Counted from the stretch's first letter, positions 7,334 through 15,350 are shown. The stretch: 43,194 nt of DNA from an uncultured Oscillospiraceae bacterium (GCA_910588365.1 CAJUQS010000183.1:1-43194), one strand, 5' to 3'. Made by a program: numbers and translations. Notes: a model not told the origin generated them from the sequence alone.

Positions 7334-7439
7334 TACCTCCTAAATCTGTTTTGACACATTTTGGCAGCGGAATGCCGGGCGCGGCCCGCGTAGGAGGTAT
7401 GGGGCCCTCCCCCGCTGCCTGTGCCTGGGACAGATTATA
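7334..7439 (-). promoter_or_regulatory. cbiK promoter and structured leader with internal anti-Shine-Dalgarno
   Basis: A TATAAT box lies at 7434-7439; no good -35 box is visible. The leader of about 100 nt has an 8-bp outer stem (7363-7370 with 7412-7419). It also contains a 9-nt segment at 7391-7399 that is perfectly complementary to the cbiK Shine-Dalgarno region at 7334-7342 (UAGGAGGUA). Competing structures could switch translation on and off. I do not see the B12-box of cobalamin riboswitches. Confidence 0.45.
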
Positions 7440-7537
7440 CTCCGATCTTTTCCCTTTGGCTAGATCTATATTAACAAAATCTCTTCAGAATTTATAAACA
7501 CGACTCCCTATGTGCCGAAAGCGCCCCCATCCGCCGC

Positions 7538-8122
7538 TCACACCAGCCTGCGCTGCTCCCCCAGGGCCCGGAGCGCGTGGGGGGTGTCCACGTCCTCCAG
7601 CTCACAGGCCGGGGCCTCAAAGAGGAGCAGGTCCTCCTCGTGCCGGCGGATGACGCTGCTGCCGCCCCGGTCCTCCCGCAACGCCAGCAGCTCCGGGAAG
7701 AAGCGGGCGGGGAAGATACAGGGATTTCCCCGGACGCCGCCGTGGCTCAGCCCCACCAGCTTGTCCGGGTGGCTGCGGAAGAACGCCACCTGGGCCGCCA
7801 CGGTCTCCCGCCGCAGCAGGGGCTGGTCGGAAACCTGGAACAGCACCGCATCGCACTTCCCCACCGCCTCCAGTCCCAGACGGATGGTGTGGCTGATGCC
7901 CCAGTCCGGGTGGGGGTTGCGCACCCCCAGGAAGCCGAATTCACCGGCCAGCGCCTCCACCTCCGGATACTGGGTGACCACCGCCACCGTGGAGAACTCC
8001 TCCGCCGGCACGGCCTCCAGGGCGTGCCGGATCAGCGTCCTGCCGTCAAAAACCGCCGCCAGCTTGTTCTCTCCAAAGCGCCGGGCGTCCCCCGCCGCCA
8101 TGACCACACATCCGATTCGCAT
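7538..8122 (-). CDS. MobA/MocA-like nucleotidyltransferase
   Basis: A 194-residue NTP-transferase of the MobA-like family. The nucleotide-binding start is VVMAAGDARRFGENKLA (consensus LAAGxSxRMGxxK), followed by the metal-site QVSDQPLL and GNPCIFPARFF. The closest role by motif pattern is a molybdenum cofactor cytidylyl- or guanylyltransferase, as used for xanthine dehydrogenase-type enzymes in Clostridia; specificity cannot be read from sequence. The start is ATG 8122, with AGGAGG 8 nt upstream; an earlier start at 8152 lacks a site. It stands alone between cbiK and a repeat element, with no molybdoenzyme gene nearby. Confidence 0.8.
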   Translation of the reverse strand: MRIGCVVMAAGDARRFGENKLAAVFDGRTLIRHALEAVPAEEFSTVAVVTQYPEVEALAGEFGFLGVRNPHPDWGISHTIRLGLEAVGKCDAVLFQVSDQPLLRRETVAAQVAFFRSHPDKLVGLSHGGVRGNPCIFPARFFPELLALREDRGGSSVIRRHEEDLLLFEAPACELEDVDTPHALRALGEQRRLV

Positions 8123-8173
8123 ACAGACTGCCTCCTGTCGGGAAAAGTTCAAAAGAAGCGTTTATGGATGATT

Positions 8174-8298
8174 TATAGCAAGCCTCGAAAATACCAACAG
8201 CAGTTCAGCAAACAGAGGCAGCACATGGCGGCGTCTTCCTTGCTCCGCGCCGCCTCTATTCACTTCCTCTGCTGTCGTTATTTCTGAGGATTGCTATA
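8174..8298. mobile_element. MITE-like element, copy A
   Basis: 125 bp bounded by imperfect inverted repeats: the left end reads TATAGCAAGCCTCGAAAATA and the right end, read inward, TATAGCAATCCTCAGAAATA. The same end sequence occurs at 27482-27625 and, as a single end, at 28893. TA at both ends suits an IS630/Tc1-mariner type target. It has no coding capacity. It overlaps the 3' end of the acetyltransferase gene and supplies its stop codon. Confidence 0.65.
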
Positions 8299-8832
8299 GT
8301 ATGTCTCAGCGGGACACAGTTCATGCGCAAGATCCAGCTCATATCCGAATTCGTGCAGAATCAAATCCTCCCCCAGCGGCTTGTCGAAGAGGCCCTCCGC
8401 CCGCCGGAACCCGCACTTCTCATAGAGGCGGATGGCCGGGCGGTTGTAGTCCACGACCAGCAGCCGCAGGTACTCCGCGCCCCTGTCACGGGCCAGCGCG
8501 GCGGCCTGGCGGATCAGCCGCTTTCCGATGCCCTGCCTGGGACGCGCAGCGCTGACAGCCAGCCGCTCCAGATAGAGCGCCCCGGCCTCCCGCTTCTCCC
8601 AGCCCATCCGCCCGCAGCTCTCATCCTCGGCGGACAGGGCGAACGCGCCCAGCATCTCCCCGCCGCCCTCCAGCAGGTAGAGGCGGCGGTTATCAATATC
8701 CGCGGGGAAGGCCGCGCTGGGGTACACCTCGTCCCAAATCCGAATGCCCTCGCCGTCCATCCAGGCGATGACCCCCTCAAACATGCGCCGGATCTCCGGC
8801 AGGTCCTCTGTCTCCGCTAACCGCAGGCCCAT
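8278..8832 (-). CDS. GNAT family N-acetyltransferase
   Basis: A 184-residue acetyltransferase. It begins MGLRLAETEDLPEIRRMF, the usual GNAT alpha-1 start. The acetyl-CoA loop is RPRQGIGKRLIRQA (Q/RxxGxG/A), and NRPAIRLYEKCGF follows as motif B. Substrate unknown. The start at 8832 is preferred because of GAGGTGAGGGAG upstream and the domain boundary; an in-frame ATG at 8877 overlaps the upstream small gene (ATGA) and is the alternative. The last residues (YSNPQK and stop) are encoded by the right end of MITE copy A, so the original C-terminus has been replaced or trimmed. Confidence 0.8.
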   Translation of the reverse strand: MGLRLAETEDLPEIRRMFEGVIAWMDGEGIRIWDEVYPSAAFPADIDNRRLYLLEGGGEMLGAFALSAEDESCGRMGWEKREAGALYLERLAVSAARPRQGIGKRLIRQAAALARDRGAEYLRLLVVDYNRPAIRLYEKCGFRRAEGLFDKPLGEDLILHEFGYELDLAHELCPAETYYSNPQK

Positions 8833-8873
8833 GCTCTCCCTCACCTCGTTTTCCTCATGATAAGCCCCGGACA

Positions 8874-8972
8874 TCATCCGCCGATCATCGGCAGGATCAT
8901 CCCGGCCAGCATGGTCAGCACCAGCAGGCCGATGATGACCCGGGAAACGATTTTAACCCATTTCTGGCTCAT
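8874..8972 (-). CDS. 32-residue single-helix membrane protein
   Basis: A very short gene with AGGAGGAG upstream and an ATGA overlap with the stop of the DUF951 gene. The product starts MSQKWVKIVSR and continues with one hydrophobic helix (about residues 10-30, VIIGLLVLTMLAGMILPMI). It resembles DUF4044-type microproteins of Firmicutes. The strong site, the coupling and the clean amphipathic-then-hydrophobic layout make it a real gene; its function is unknown. Confidence 0.65.
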   Translation of the reverse strand: MSQKWVKIVSRVIIGLLVLTMLAGMILPMIGG

Positions 8973-9160
8973 TGGCTCTCCTCCTCGCTCAAGATTTTTT
9001 TGATGGCCTTCTCCGCCTTGCTCCGGGGGAGCATCAGCTCGTGGCCGCAGCCGGTACAGCGCAGCTTGATGTCCATGCCCACCCGGAGGACGGTCCAGAC
9101 CTTGCTGCCGCAGGGGTGGGGCTTTTTCAGCTCCACCCGCTGATTTAATTTCAGATCCAT
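8969..9160 (-). CDS. DUF951 family protein
   Basis: A 63-residue protein that I recognise as DUF951. It starts MDLKLNQRVELKKPHPCGS, then WTVLRVGMDIKLRCTGCGH with a CxxC pair, and ends in a charged helix. Cys of PCGS plus the CxxC could bind zinc. DUF951 is widespread in Firmicutes, often beside DNA-replication or translation genes. The start at 9160 follows AAGGGGAAATTTCC; an earlier start at 9208 adds residues not typical of the family. It is translationally coupled to the 32-residue membrane protein. Confidence 0.85.
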   Translation of the reverse strand: MDLKLNQRVELKKPHPCGSKVWTVLRVGMDIKLRCTGCGHELMLPRSKAEKAIKKILSEEESQ

Positions 9161-9249
9161 TGGAAATTTCCCCTTGTTTACATCCTTTTTCTGACACAGG
9201 TCAAGCACCGCGCCGCATACACTGTCCTATCTGAAAAAAAGTTAGGACG

Positions 9250-10140
9250 GTGGATTACATGCGCAGAACAGAGTACTTACCAGAGGGCGCGCACCCCCTT
9301 TTCCCGGAGCACCAGCCGCTCAGCGTCCTCCAGGAGGCCATGGACAGCCAGACGGTTCTGGAGGGCGTCGCCGTCCGCTGCGACGGGGGACGGAACCTCA
9401 CGGTCCACTTCGGCGGCTACGAGGGGACCATCCCCCGGATTGACGCCATCCATCCGGCCATCAGCGGCGCGGAGCGGGACATCGCCATTCTCTCCAGGGT
9501 GGGCAAGCCCGTCTGCTTCACCGTGACGGGCATTGAGGTGGACGGCGGCGGCCGGCCCCGCCTGACACTCTCCCGCCGGGCGGCCCAGGAGCAGGCCATC
9601 GCCTGGCTGCTGGAGCACGGCGGACCGGGCGCCGTCCTGCCCGCGCGGGTGTCCCACCTGGAGCGGTTCGGCGCCTTCGTGGATCTGGGATGCGGGGTTA
9701 CCTCCCTCATCCCTTTGGAGAACATCTCTGTCTCCCGCATCCCCCACCCCGCCGCCCGCTTCCGGGTGGGGCAGGACATCCTGGCGGTGGTCACGGCCGC
9801 GGACGCGGAAAACTGCCGCTTCTACCTCAGCCACAAGGAGCTGCTGGGCACCTGGCTGGAGAACGCCGCCGGCTTCGCCCCCGGGGACGCGGTGCCCGGG
9901 ATTGTCCGGGGCGTCCGGGACTACGGGGTATTCATCGAGCTGACGCCCAACCTGTCGGGCCTGGCGGACTGGCGGGACGATCTGAGGCCGGGGGAGCGGG
10001 TCTCCGTGTACATCAAGTCCATCCGGCCCGAGAGCCGGAAGGTCAAGCTGCAGATCATTCAGGACCTGGGCCCCGCCGGGGAGCCGGAGGCGCTGCGGTA
10101 CTTCATCACGGACGGCGTGGTGAAAAACTGGATCTACTGA
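9250..10140 (+). CDS. S1 domain RNA-binding protein, ribosomal S1-like
   Basis: A 296-residue protein with about three OB-fold S1 repeats: a degenerate one about 36-108 (VLEGVAVRCDGGRNLTVHFGG), one about 126-193 (VLPARVSHLERFGAFVDLG) and one about 210-270 (GIVRGVRDYGVFIEL). The pattern GxVxxxxxFGAFVxL is canonical. It is much shorter than Gram-negative S1 but like the short S1-type proteins of Clostridia. It probably binds mRNA or the ribosome. The start is GTG 9250; ATG 9259 is a close alternative and neither has a strong site. It converges on rarA and overlaps its 3' end by 7 nt. Confidence 0.85.
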   Translation: MDYMRRTEYLPEGAHPLFPEHQPLSVLQEAMDSQTVLEGVAVRCDGGRNLTVHFGGYEGTIPRIDAIHPAISGAERDIAILSRVGKPVCFTVTGIEVDGGGRPRLTLSRRAAQEQAIAWLLEHGGPGAVLPARVSHLERFGAFVDLGCGVTSLIPLENISVSRIPHPAARFRVGQDILAVVTAADAENCRFYLSHKELLGTWLENAAGFAPGDAVPGIVRGVRDYGVFIELTPNLSGLADWRDDLRPGERVSVYIKSIRPESRKVKLQIIQDLGPAGEPEALRYFITDGVVKNWIY

Positions 10141-11396
10141 TTTTTTATCTTCTCCCAGTACGCCTTCGCCGCCTGCTCGGTCTTGTTGTCGCCGTATTGA
10201 TAGTACACCGTCTCCGCCAGCTCGTCCGGCAGGTACTGCTGCCTGACCCAGTGGCCGGGGAAGTCATGGGGGTACTGGTACCCCTGCTCCCGCTCCTGGC
10301 CGGTGGTGTCGGCGTGGACGTTCTGCAGCTCCCGGGGCACGGACCCGGTCCTGCCCCTCTTCACGTCCGACCAGGCCGCGCCGATGGCGCTGATCACGGA
10401 GTTGGACTTGGGCGCGGTGGCCAGCAGGACCGCCGCCTGGGCCAGGGGCAGCTGGGCCTCCGGCAGTCCCAGCTGCATGGCCGTGTCCACGCAGGCCTTC
10501 ACAATGGCGACGGCCTGGGGATAGGCCATACCCACGTCCTCGCTGGCGGAGCAGAGCAGGCGGCGGCAGGGGGTAATGAGATCCCCCGCCTCCAGAAACC
10601 GGGCCAGGTAGTGCAGGGCCGCGTCCGGGTCGCTGCCCCGCAGGGACTTCATGAGGGCGGACGCCAGATCGTACATGGCATCGCCCCCCCGGTCGTAGCG
10701 CATGGCGCTGCGCTGGCTGACCTGCCGGGCGTCGGAGAGGGTCATCAGCAGATCGCCATTCTCCGTCCGGGCCGTCTCGTAGAGCAGCTCCACCGCGTTC
10801 ATGGCCTTGCGCACATCCCCGCCGCAGGCGTGGGCGACATGGTCCGGCACCCCCTCCTCCCAGCGAAGGGGCAGGGCGCTCTCCGATTTCACCAGGGACA
10901 GGGCCCGCTCCACGGCGGGCAGTACGTCGGCGGCGGTGACAGGCTTGAACTCAAAGACCGTGCTCCGGCTGAGCAGGGCGGTGTAGACGTAGAAGTAGGG
11001 GTTTTCGGTGGTGGAGGCGATGAGGGTGATGGAGCCGTTTTCCATGAACTCCAGCAGGGACTGCTGCTGCTTCTTGTTGAAGTACTGGATCTCGTCCAGG
11101 TACAGCAGCACGCCGCCCGGCGCCATCAGCGTCCCCACGTCGCCGATGATGTCCTTCACGTCCTGGAGGGAGGCGGTGGTGGCGTTGAGCTTGTAGAGGG
11201 TCCGGTGGGTCTTCTGGGCGATGATGTTGGCAATGGTGGTCTTGCCGGTGCCGGAGGGGCCGTAAAAGACCATGTTGGCGTCCGTCCCCTTCTCAATGAA
11301 CCGGCGCAGCAGGGCGTCCGGACCCAGCAGGTGCCTCTGGCCCACCACCTCCTCCAGCGTCTTCGGCCGGATGCGGTCCGCCAGCGGGCGGTCCAT
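10134..11396 (-). CDS. rarA: Replication-associated recombination protein A (RarA/MgsA AAA+ ATPase)
   Basis: A 420-residue AAA+ ATPase acting at stalled replication forks. It begins PLADRIRPKTLEEVVGQ, the RarA signature. Walker A is GPSGTGKT at 46-53; Walker B is LLYLDEIQ at 97-104 (RarA often has DEIH here). Sensor 1 is ASTTENP, and the C-terminal clamp-loader-like helices (GSDPDAALHYLARFLEAGD, GLPEAQLPLAQAAVLLA) are complete, so the gene is intact. The start is ATG 11396 after GGAAGTG. It stands alone, tail-to-tail with the S1 gene. Confidence 0.92.
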   Translation of the reverse strand: MDRPLADRIRPKTLEEVVGQRHLLGPDALLRRFIEKGTDANMVFYGPSGTGKTTIANIIAQKTHRTLYKLNATTASLQDVKDIIGDVGTLMAPGGVLLYLDEIQYFNKKQQQSLLEFMENGSITLIASTTENPYFYVYTALLSRSTVFEFKPVTAADVLPAVERALSLVKSESALPLRWEEGVPDHVAHACGGDVRKAMNAVELLYETARTENGDLLMTLSDARQVSQRSAMRYDRGGDAMYDLASALMKSLRGSDPDAALHYLARFLEAGDLITPCRRLLCSASEDVGMAYPQAVAIVKACVDTAMQLGLPEAQLPLAQAAVLLATAPKSNSVISAIGAAWSDVKRGRTGSVPRELQNVHADTTGQEREQGYQYPHDFPGHWVRQQYLPDELAETVYYQYGDNKTEQAAKAYWEKIKNQ

Positions 11397-11426
11397 GGGC
11401 GGTCACTTCCTTTCGGGTAGGCATAC

Positions 11427-11454
11427 ATTCTTTTCTTTTGAAAAAGAAAAGAAT
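11427..11454. repeat. Perfect hairpin repeat
   Basis: ATTCTTTTCTTTT and its exact complement flank a 2-nt loop, giving a 13-bp A/T-rich stem in the gap between rarA and the downstream acetyltransferase. It lies after the terminator of the acetyltransferase and before the rarA promoter region. Confidence 0.6.
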
Positions 11455-11489
11455 CAAAAGAAAACTTTTGGGCGAAACGCTGTTTCGCC
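11455..11489 (-). terminator. Terminator of the acetyltransferase gene
   Basis: Stem GGCGAAAC/GTTTCGCC (11471-11489) immediately after the stop at 11492, followed on the minus strand by the T-rich run CAAAAGTTTTCTTTTG. Confidence 0.7.
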
Positions 11490-11491
11490 TG

Positions 11492-11995
11492 TCACAGGTC
11501 CGCTTCGTAGCGGCATTCAGTCAACATCCGGCCGTCTTTCTCATAGGGCCGCTGGGCGGCGACATGACAGCCCAGCTTCTTCGCCACGGCGACAGAGGCG
11601 TCGTTGCCCTGAAAGATGAGGATGGTGAGCTTCTTCCCGCCGCGGGCCTTGGCGTAGTCCCGCATCCCCCGGGCCATCTCGGTGGCGTAGCCCTTGCGCC
11701 AGTGCTCCTTGGACACGCAGTAGGCGATGTCGTAGACCCCGTCCTTGGGGATGAAGCTGCATGTGCCGACCCGCTCCCCGGTGGCCTTGTCCTCGGCGAT
11801 GAGGTAGCAGCAGCCCTCGTCCTCGCCCAGGACCTCGACCCGCTTCAGGTACGCCGGGGCGATGGTCTCCATGGGCTCATCGGTGAGGTACTCCCCGGTG
11901 TCCGGGCTGTTCCAGATGCCGATGGCGAACATGGCGTCCGCCGGGGTGAAGCCCCGCAGGCGGAGCCGTTCGGTCTCGATGGGTTCAATTTTCAT
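11492..11995 (-). CDS. GNAT acetyltransferase, RimJ/RimL-like
   Basis: A 167-residue acetyltransferase of the RimJ/RimL subgroup. The start IEPIETERLRLRGFTPADA is diagnostic (xTxRLxLRxxxxxDA). KEHWRKGYATEMARGMRDYA is the acetyl-CoA motif, and FQGNDASVAVAKKLGC corresponds to NxxSxxVxEKxGF. The substrate may be a protein N-terminus or a small amine; this cannot be told. Downstream it has its own terminator; upstream the LURP-one-like gene lies 30 nt away on the same strand, so the two could be co-transcribed. Confidence 0.88.
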   Translation of the reverse strand: MKIEPIETERLRLRGFTPADAMFAIGIWNSPDTGEYLTDEPMETIAPAYLKRVEVLGEDEGCCYLIAEDKATGERVGTCSFIPKDGVYDIAYCVSKEHWRKGYATEMARGMRDYAKARGGKKLTILIFQGNDASVAVAKKLGCHVAAQRPYEKDGRMLTECRYEADL

Positions 11996-12025
11996 GGCAG
12001 TTTCCTCCGGTTTTCCCCGGCCCGA

Positions 12026-12496
12026 TCAGCCGTGGGAGCACTTGTCCGCGTCGATGGCCAGCACCGCCATGAGGGTGCAAAGGGCGTTGCCCGGGTCCGG
12101 CACGTCGATGACGTAGGTGTCGGTCCAGTTGAAAAGCTCCTTGCTGATGGAGGCCACCAGGCCCTGGGAGGGGCTGGTGATGGCGTAGTCCCACTCAGTC
12201 CAGTTCCCCTCGATCTCCCAGTCGCTGCAGTCGAAGGTATAGCGGGGGGTGAACAGGGTGAACTCCCGCTGGAGGCAGCCCAAATACTCGCCGTAGGCGA
12301 AGAACTCGAATTTCGGCAGGAAGGTCATCACCCGCTCCTGGACGGTGCCGATGTGGTTCCCGCCCGCGTCCAGGATGTGGAGGCAGTGGCCCCAGCTGAA
12401 CTTGCCCTCCACAGTAAAGAGGGTGGCCCCGCTCTCGTCATAGATGTCGTAGCTGTCGAACCAGGAGAAGAGCCGCTGCTTGAACAGTAATTTCAT
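12026..12496 (-). CDS. LURP-one/Tubby-like protein
   Basis: A 156-residue protein of the LURP-one-related (YxjI-like) fold. It begins MKLLFKQRLFSWFDSYDIYD, followed by alternating strands (GATLFTVEGKFSWGHCLHIL, HIGTVQERVMTFLPKFEFF) typical of the 12-stranded barrel with a central helix. Function in bacteria is unclear; phospholipid binding is proposed for the superfamily. The start at 12496 follows GAGGTAAAAACG; the frame is open to 12673 but those codons overlap the divergent nth promoter region. Confidence 0.78.
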   Translation of the reverse strand: MKLLFKQRLFSWFDSYDIYDESGATLFTVEGKFSWGHCLHILDAGGNHIGTVQERVMTFLPKFEFFAYGEYLGCLQREFTLFTPRYTFDCSDWEIEGNWTEWDYAITSPSQGLVASISKELFNWTDTYVIDVPDPGNALCTLMAVLAIDADKCSHG

Positions 12497-12644
12497 CGTT
12501 TTTACCTCGTCAATTGTATACAGGAAGTGTAGCACAAATTTTCCGGCGGCGCAACTCCTGTTTCCCCGGACCGGACAGGCCCCGCAAAGAAAAGCCTCGC
12601 TTTTTGCCGGAAACTGTGATAAGCTACTGTTCGAGGTGAACAAT

Positions 12645-13298
12645 ATGAAAGAAAAAGAATCCATTGCCGCCATTATTGAGGAATTGAAAAATCTCTACCC
12701 GGCGGCGGAGTGCTCCCTCCCCTTTGATCCCGAAAAGGCCTATGAGCTCCTCTTCTCCGTCCGCTTGGCCGCCCAGTGTACCGATGCCCGCGTGAACATG
12801 GTGACCCCCGTCCTCTATGAGAAGTTTCCCACCCTGGAGTCCCTGGCCGCCGCCGGCGAGGAGGAGGTGGGGGAGATCATCCACTCCACCGGCTTCTGGC
12901 GCGCCAAGGCCCGGGACATCGTGGCCGCCAGCAGGATGCTGGTGGAGGAGTTCGGCGGCCGGGTGCCGGACAACATGGAGGACCTGCTGCGCCTGCCCGG
13001 CGTGGGCCGCAAGACCGCCAACCTGATCCTGGGGGACGTCTACGGAAAAGAGGGGTACGTCTGCGACACCCACTGCATCCGCATCACCGGCCTGCTGGGT
13101 ATCACCGACGGCAGCAAGGACCCCGTGAAGGTGGAGACGCAGCTGCGCGGGTGCATCCCGCCGGAGGAGAGCAACGACTTCTGCCACCGGATGGTGCTCC
13201 ACGGCCGGGCGGTGTGCGTGGCCCGGCGGCCGGACTGCGGGAACTGCACCCTGCGGCCCTGGTGCGACCACTGGGCGGGCGGACAGGAGTCGGCATAA
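12645..13298 (+). CDS. nth: Endonuclease III
   Basis: DNA glycosylase/AP lyase that removes oxidised pyrimidines in base excision repair. The 217-residue product has the helix-hairpin-helix LLRLPGVGRKTANLILG with catalytic Lys123, the DTH motif with Asp141 (VCDTHCIRI), and the [4Fe-4S] ligands Cys191, 198, 201 and 207 in exact C-x6-C-x2-C-x5-C spacing. All key residues are intact. The start is ATG 12645 with GAGGTG 6 nt upstream; the frame is open to 12480 but that part overlaps the divergent gene. It stands 103 nt upstream of dapA on the same strand. Confidence 0.95.
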   Translation: MKEKESIAAIIEELKNLYPAAECSLPFDPEKAYELLFSVRLAAQCTDARVNMVTPVLYEKFPTLESLAAAGEEEVGEIIHSTGFWRAKARDIVAASRMLVEEFGGRVPDNMEDLLRLPGVGRKTANLILGDVYGKEGYVCDTHCIRITGLLGITDGSKDPVKVETQLRGCIPPEESNDFCHRMVLHGRAVCVARRPDCGNCTLRPWCDHWAGGQESA

Positions 13299-13401
13299 GC
13301 TGGCAGCACTTTTTGCATCTTTTTCAGCACCTTTCCCGATTATACTGCATAACTTGTTCCTATACAATGGAATCAACGAACAGTATAAGGAGGAAATTAC
13401 C

Positions 13402-14286
13402 GTGAAGAAGCCTATTTTTACCGGATCCGGCGTGGCGCTGGCCACGCCTTTTACCAATGACGGTGTGGACGGCGAGGCGCTGAAAAAGCTCCTGGACTTC
13501 CAGCTGGAGGGCGGCACCGACGCCGTCATCGTCTGCGGCACCACCGGCGAAGCCGCCGCCATGAGCTATGAGGAGCGGCTGCGGACCATCGAGAGCGTGG
13601 TCCGGCATGTGGACGGCCGGGTGCCGGTGATTGCCGGGACCGGCTCCAACAACACGGAAAACGCCATCGCCCTCTCCAGGGACGCCGCCCTGGCCGGGGC
13701 GGACGGACTGCTGGTGGTGACCCCCTTCTACAACAAGGCCACCCAGAAGGGTCTGGTGCGCCACTACACCGCCATCGCGGACGCGGCGGAAAAGCCCATG
13801 ATCCTCTACAACGTCCCCAGCCGGACAGGGGTGAAGTGTACCGCCGAGACCTACGCCATCCTGGCCCAGCACCCCAACATCCAGGGCGTCAAGGAGGCCA
13901 GCGGCGATCTGGCCCTGGTCCAGAAGACCCGGGAGCTGTGTCCCGAGGACTTCTCCATCTGGTCCGGCAACGACGACGAGACCGCCCCCATCATGCTGCT
14001 GGGGGGCAAAGGGGTCATCTCCGTGGCCGCCAACGTGGCGCCCCGGGAGATGCACGAGCTGACGGCGGCCTGCCTGCGCGGGGACTTCGTCTCCGCCGGG
14101 AAGATGCAGCTGCGGCTGCGGAAGCTGTGCGAGGCCCTGTTCTGGGAGGTGAACCCCATCCCCGTCAAGACCGCCCTGGCCATGATGGGCTTCTGCCAGG
14201 AGCTCTTCCGCCTGCCCATGTGCGAGATGGAGGAGGAGAACCGGGAGAAATTGAAGGGTGTCCTGGCGGCGTACGGGCTGATTTGA
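13402..14286 (+). CDS. dapA: 4-hydroxy-tetrahydrodipicolinate synthase
   Basis: First committed step to lysine and meso-diaminopimelate: condenses pyruvate with aspartate semialdehyde. The 294-residue TIM barrel shows the Schiff-base Lys164 (GVKEASGD), Tyr136 and Arg141 (LYNVPSRTG), and Thr47 in CGTTGE, all in canonical spacing. The start is GTG 13402, placed right after AAGGAGGAAATTACC; the frame is open to 13354. No other lysine genes are adjacent. The next gene begins 53 nt downstream without a clear terminator between them. Confidence 0.95.
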   Translation: MKKPIFTGSGVALATPFTNDGVDGEALKKLLDFQLEGGTDAVIVCGTTGEAAAMSYEERLRTIESVVRHVDGRVPVIAGTGSNNTENAIALSRDAALAGADGLLVVTPFYNKATQKGLVRHYTAIADAAEKPMILYNVPSRTGVKCTAETYAILAQHPNIQGVKEASGDLALVQKTRELCPEDFSIWSGNDDETAPIMLLGGKGVISVAANVAPREMHELTAACLRGDFVSAGKMQLRLRKLCEALFWEVNPIPVKTALAMMGFCQELFRLPMCEMEEENREKLKGVLAAYGLI

Positions 14287-14338
14287 CTTCGCGGCCTCCC
14301 CGTGATAGAATATGGAAAAGAGCGCGGAGGAGGCTTCC

Positions 14339-15310
14339 ATGGACAGGAACATTTACATCGACCTGGGCCGGACAGACGGCCCCACCGGCATCCTCTTCGG
14401 GGACCCGGATAGCAAAGCGGTCTACACGGGCCTGGAGATACATACCGAGAAGGATTGCCCGGAGCTGGAGGAGGCGGAGCGGCGCTGTGGCCTGACCTTC
14501 TTCCGCCCGGGGGCGCCGGTCCCGGACTTATACGGCGTCCCCTGCATCACCGCCTTCGCCTCGGACCAGGACGGCGGGATTTACGCAGGCGCGGGGGATC
14601 CGGCGCACGGCCCCATTGTCCGCATCGGCCCCGATCTCACCATCGCGCCGGCGGCGGACTCCCTGGAGCAACTTCTTCGCGGCCCGGCGCGCGCTCCGGC
14701 CCGGCTGGCACTCCCTCTGCGGGTATTTCCCTCCCGGGAGGCGGCGGAGAGGGAATTTCCCATCCAGGACCTGTGGACCGTTCTGCGGCGGAGCAAGGAG
14801 CCCCGGTTCCAGGTCTGGACCATGATGTCCCCGGCTGACCGGGCGGGCAAGGCCCATGTCCACTATACCGCTTGGCAGGAGGCCTATACCGGCATCATGG
14901 ATCCCAGGGTGCTGGCGTGGAACACCCCGGAGCGCTGCCGGGAGATGGCGGAAAAATACCCGCAGAATACCCTTGTCCTGCTGGACCGGGCCCAGGACGA
15001 CCGTGTGGCGGGATTTGCCTGCTATCTGCGCCGCGCCCGGCCCTTTATCTCTGTGCCGGATTCCGGGGAGGTCACCGCGCTGTACGTCCTGAAGGAGTAC
15101 CAGGGGCTGGGCCTGGGGCGGCTGCTGATGGAGCGCTGTCTGGCCTGCCTTCCCCGTCCCAGAGCCGCGCTGATGGTACTCAAGGGAAATGACCGCGCCA
15201 TCGGGTTCTATGGGCACATGGGCTTCCGGCTGACCGGGCGGGAACAGACCAGCCGGCTCAACGGCGGGGAGATCACAGAGCTGGAGATGGTCCTGGAGCG
15301 AACAGAATAG
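14339..15310 (+). CDS. Two-domain GNAT acetyltransferase
   Basis: A 323-residue protein. The C-terminal half (about 165-320) is a GNAT domain: AGKAHVHYTAWQEAYTGIM at the start, LYVLKEYQGLGLGRLLMER as acetyl-CoA motif (QGLGLG), and GNDRAIGFYGHMGF as motif B. The N-terminal 160 residues are not a GNAT and contain PCITAFASDQDGGIYAG, faintly like SUKH/SMI1-type folds; I cannot assign it firmly. The start is ATG 14339, 5 nt after GGAGGAGG; the frame is open to 14312. A strong terminator follows the gene. Confidence 0.8.
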   Translation: MDRNIYIDLGRTDGPTGILFGDPDSKAVYTGLEIHTEKDCPELEEAERRCGLTFFRPGAPVPDLYGVPCITAFASDQDGGIYAGAGDPAHGPIVRIGPDLTIAPAADSLEQLLRGPARAPARLALPLRVFPSREAAEREFPIQDLWTVLRRSKEPRFQVWTMMSPADRAGKAHVHYTAWQEAYTGIMDPRVLAWNTPERCREMAEKYPQNTLVLLDRAQDDRVAGFACYLRRARPFISVPDSGEVTALYVLKEYQGLGLGRLLMERCLACLPRPRAALMVLKGNDRAIGFYGHMGFRLTGREQTSRLNGGEITELEMVLERTE

Positions 15311-15318
15311 TACAAAGA

Positions 15319-15350
15319 GGGGGTCCCGGAAAACCGGGACCCCCTTTAAA
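15319..15350 (+). terminator. Rho-independent terminator
   Basis: An 11-bp stem GGGGGTCCCGG/CCGGGACCCCC with AAAA loop, then TTTAAAT. It ends the plus-strand acetyltransferase message and may also stop the convergent ATP synthase message, though the minus side has only CTCTTTGT. Confidence 0.85.

Noticed and set aside
5316..7343. Long plus-strand frame (675 codons) antisense to cbiK
   Set aside because: Its product is low-complexity Gly/His/Leu-rich with no domain; it mirrors the GC-rich codons of cbiK. The same holds for the long antisense frames at 9690-11420, 15978-18248, 35247-37736 and 40503-42632.
7326..7440. Cobalamin riboswitch upstream of cbiK
   Set aside because: I looked for the B12 box and the GCCACUG core and did not find them. 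The leader is structured but not recognisably of that class.
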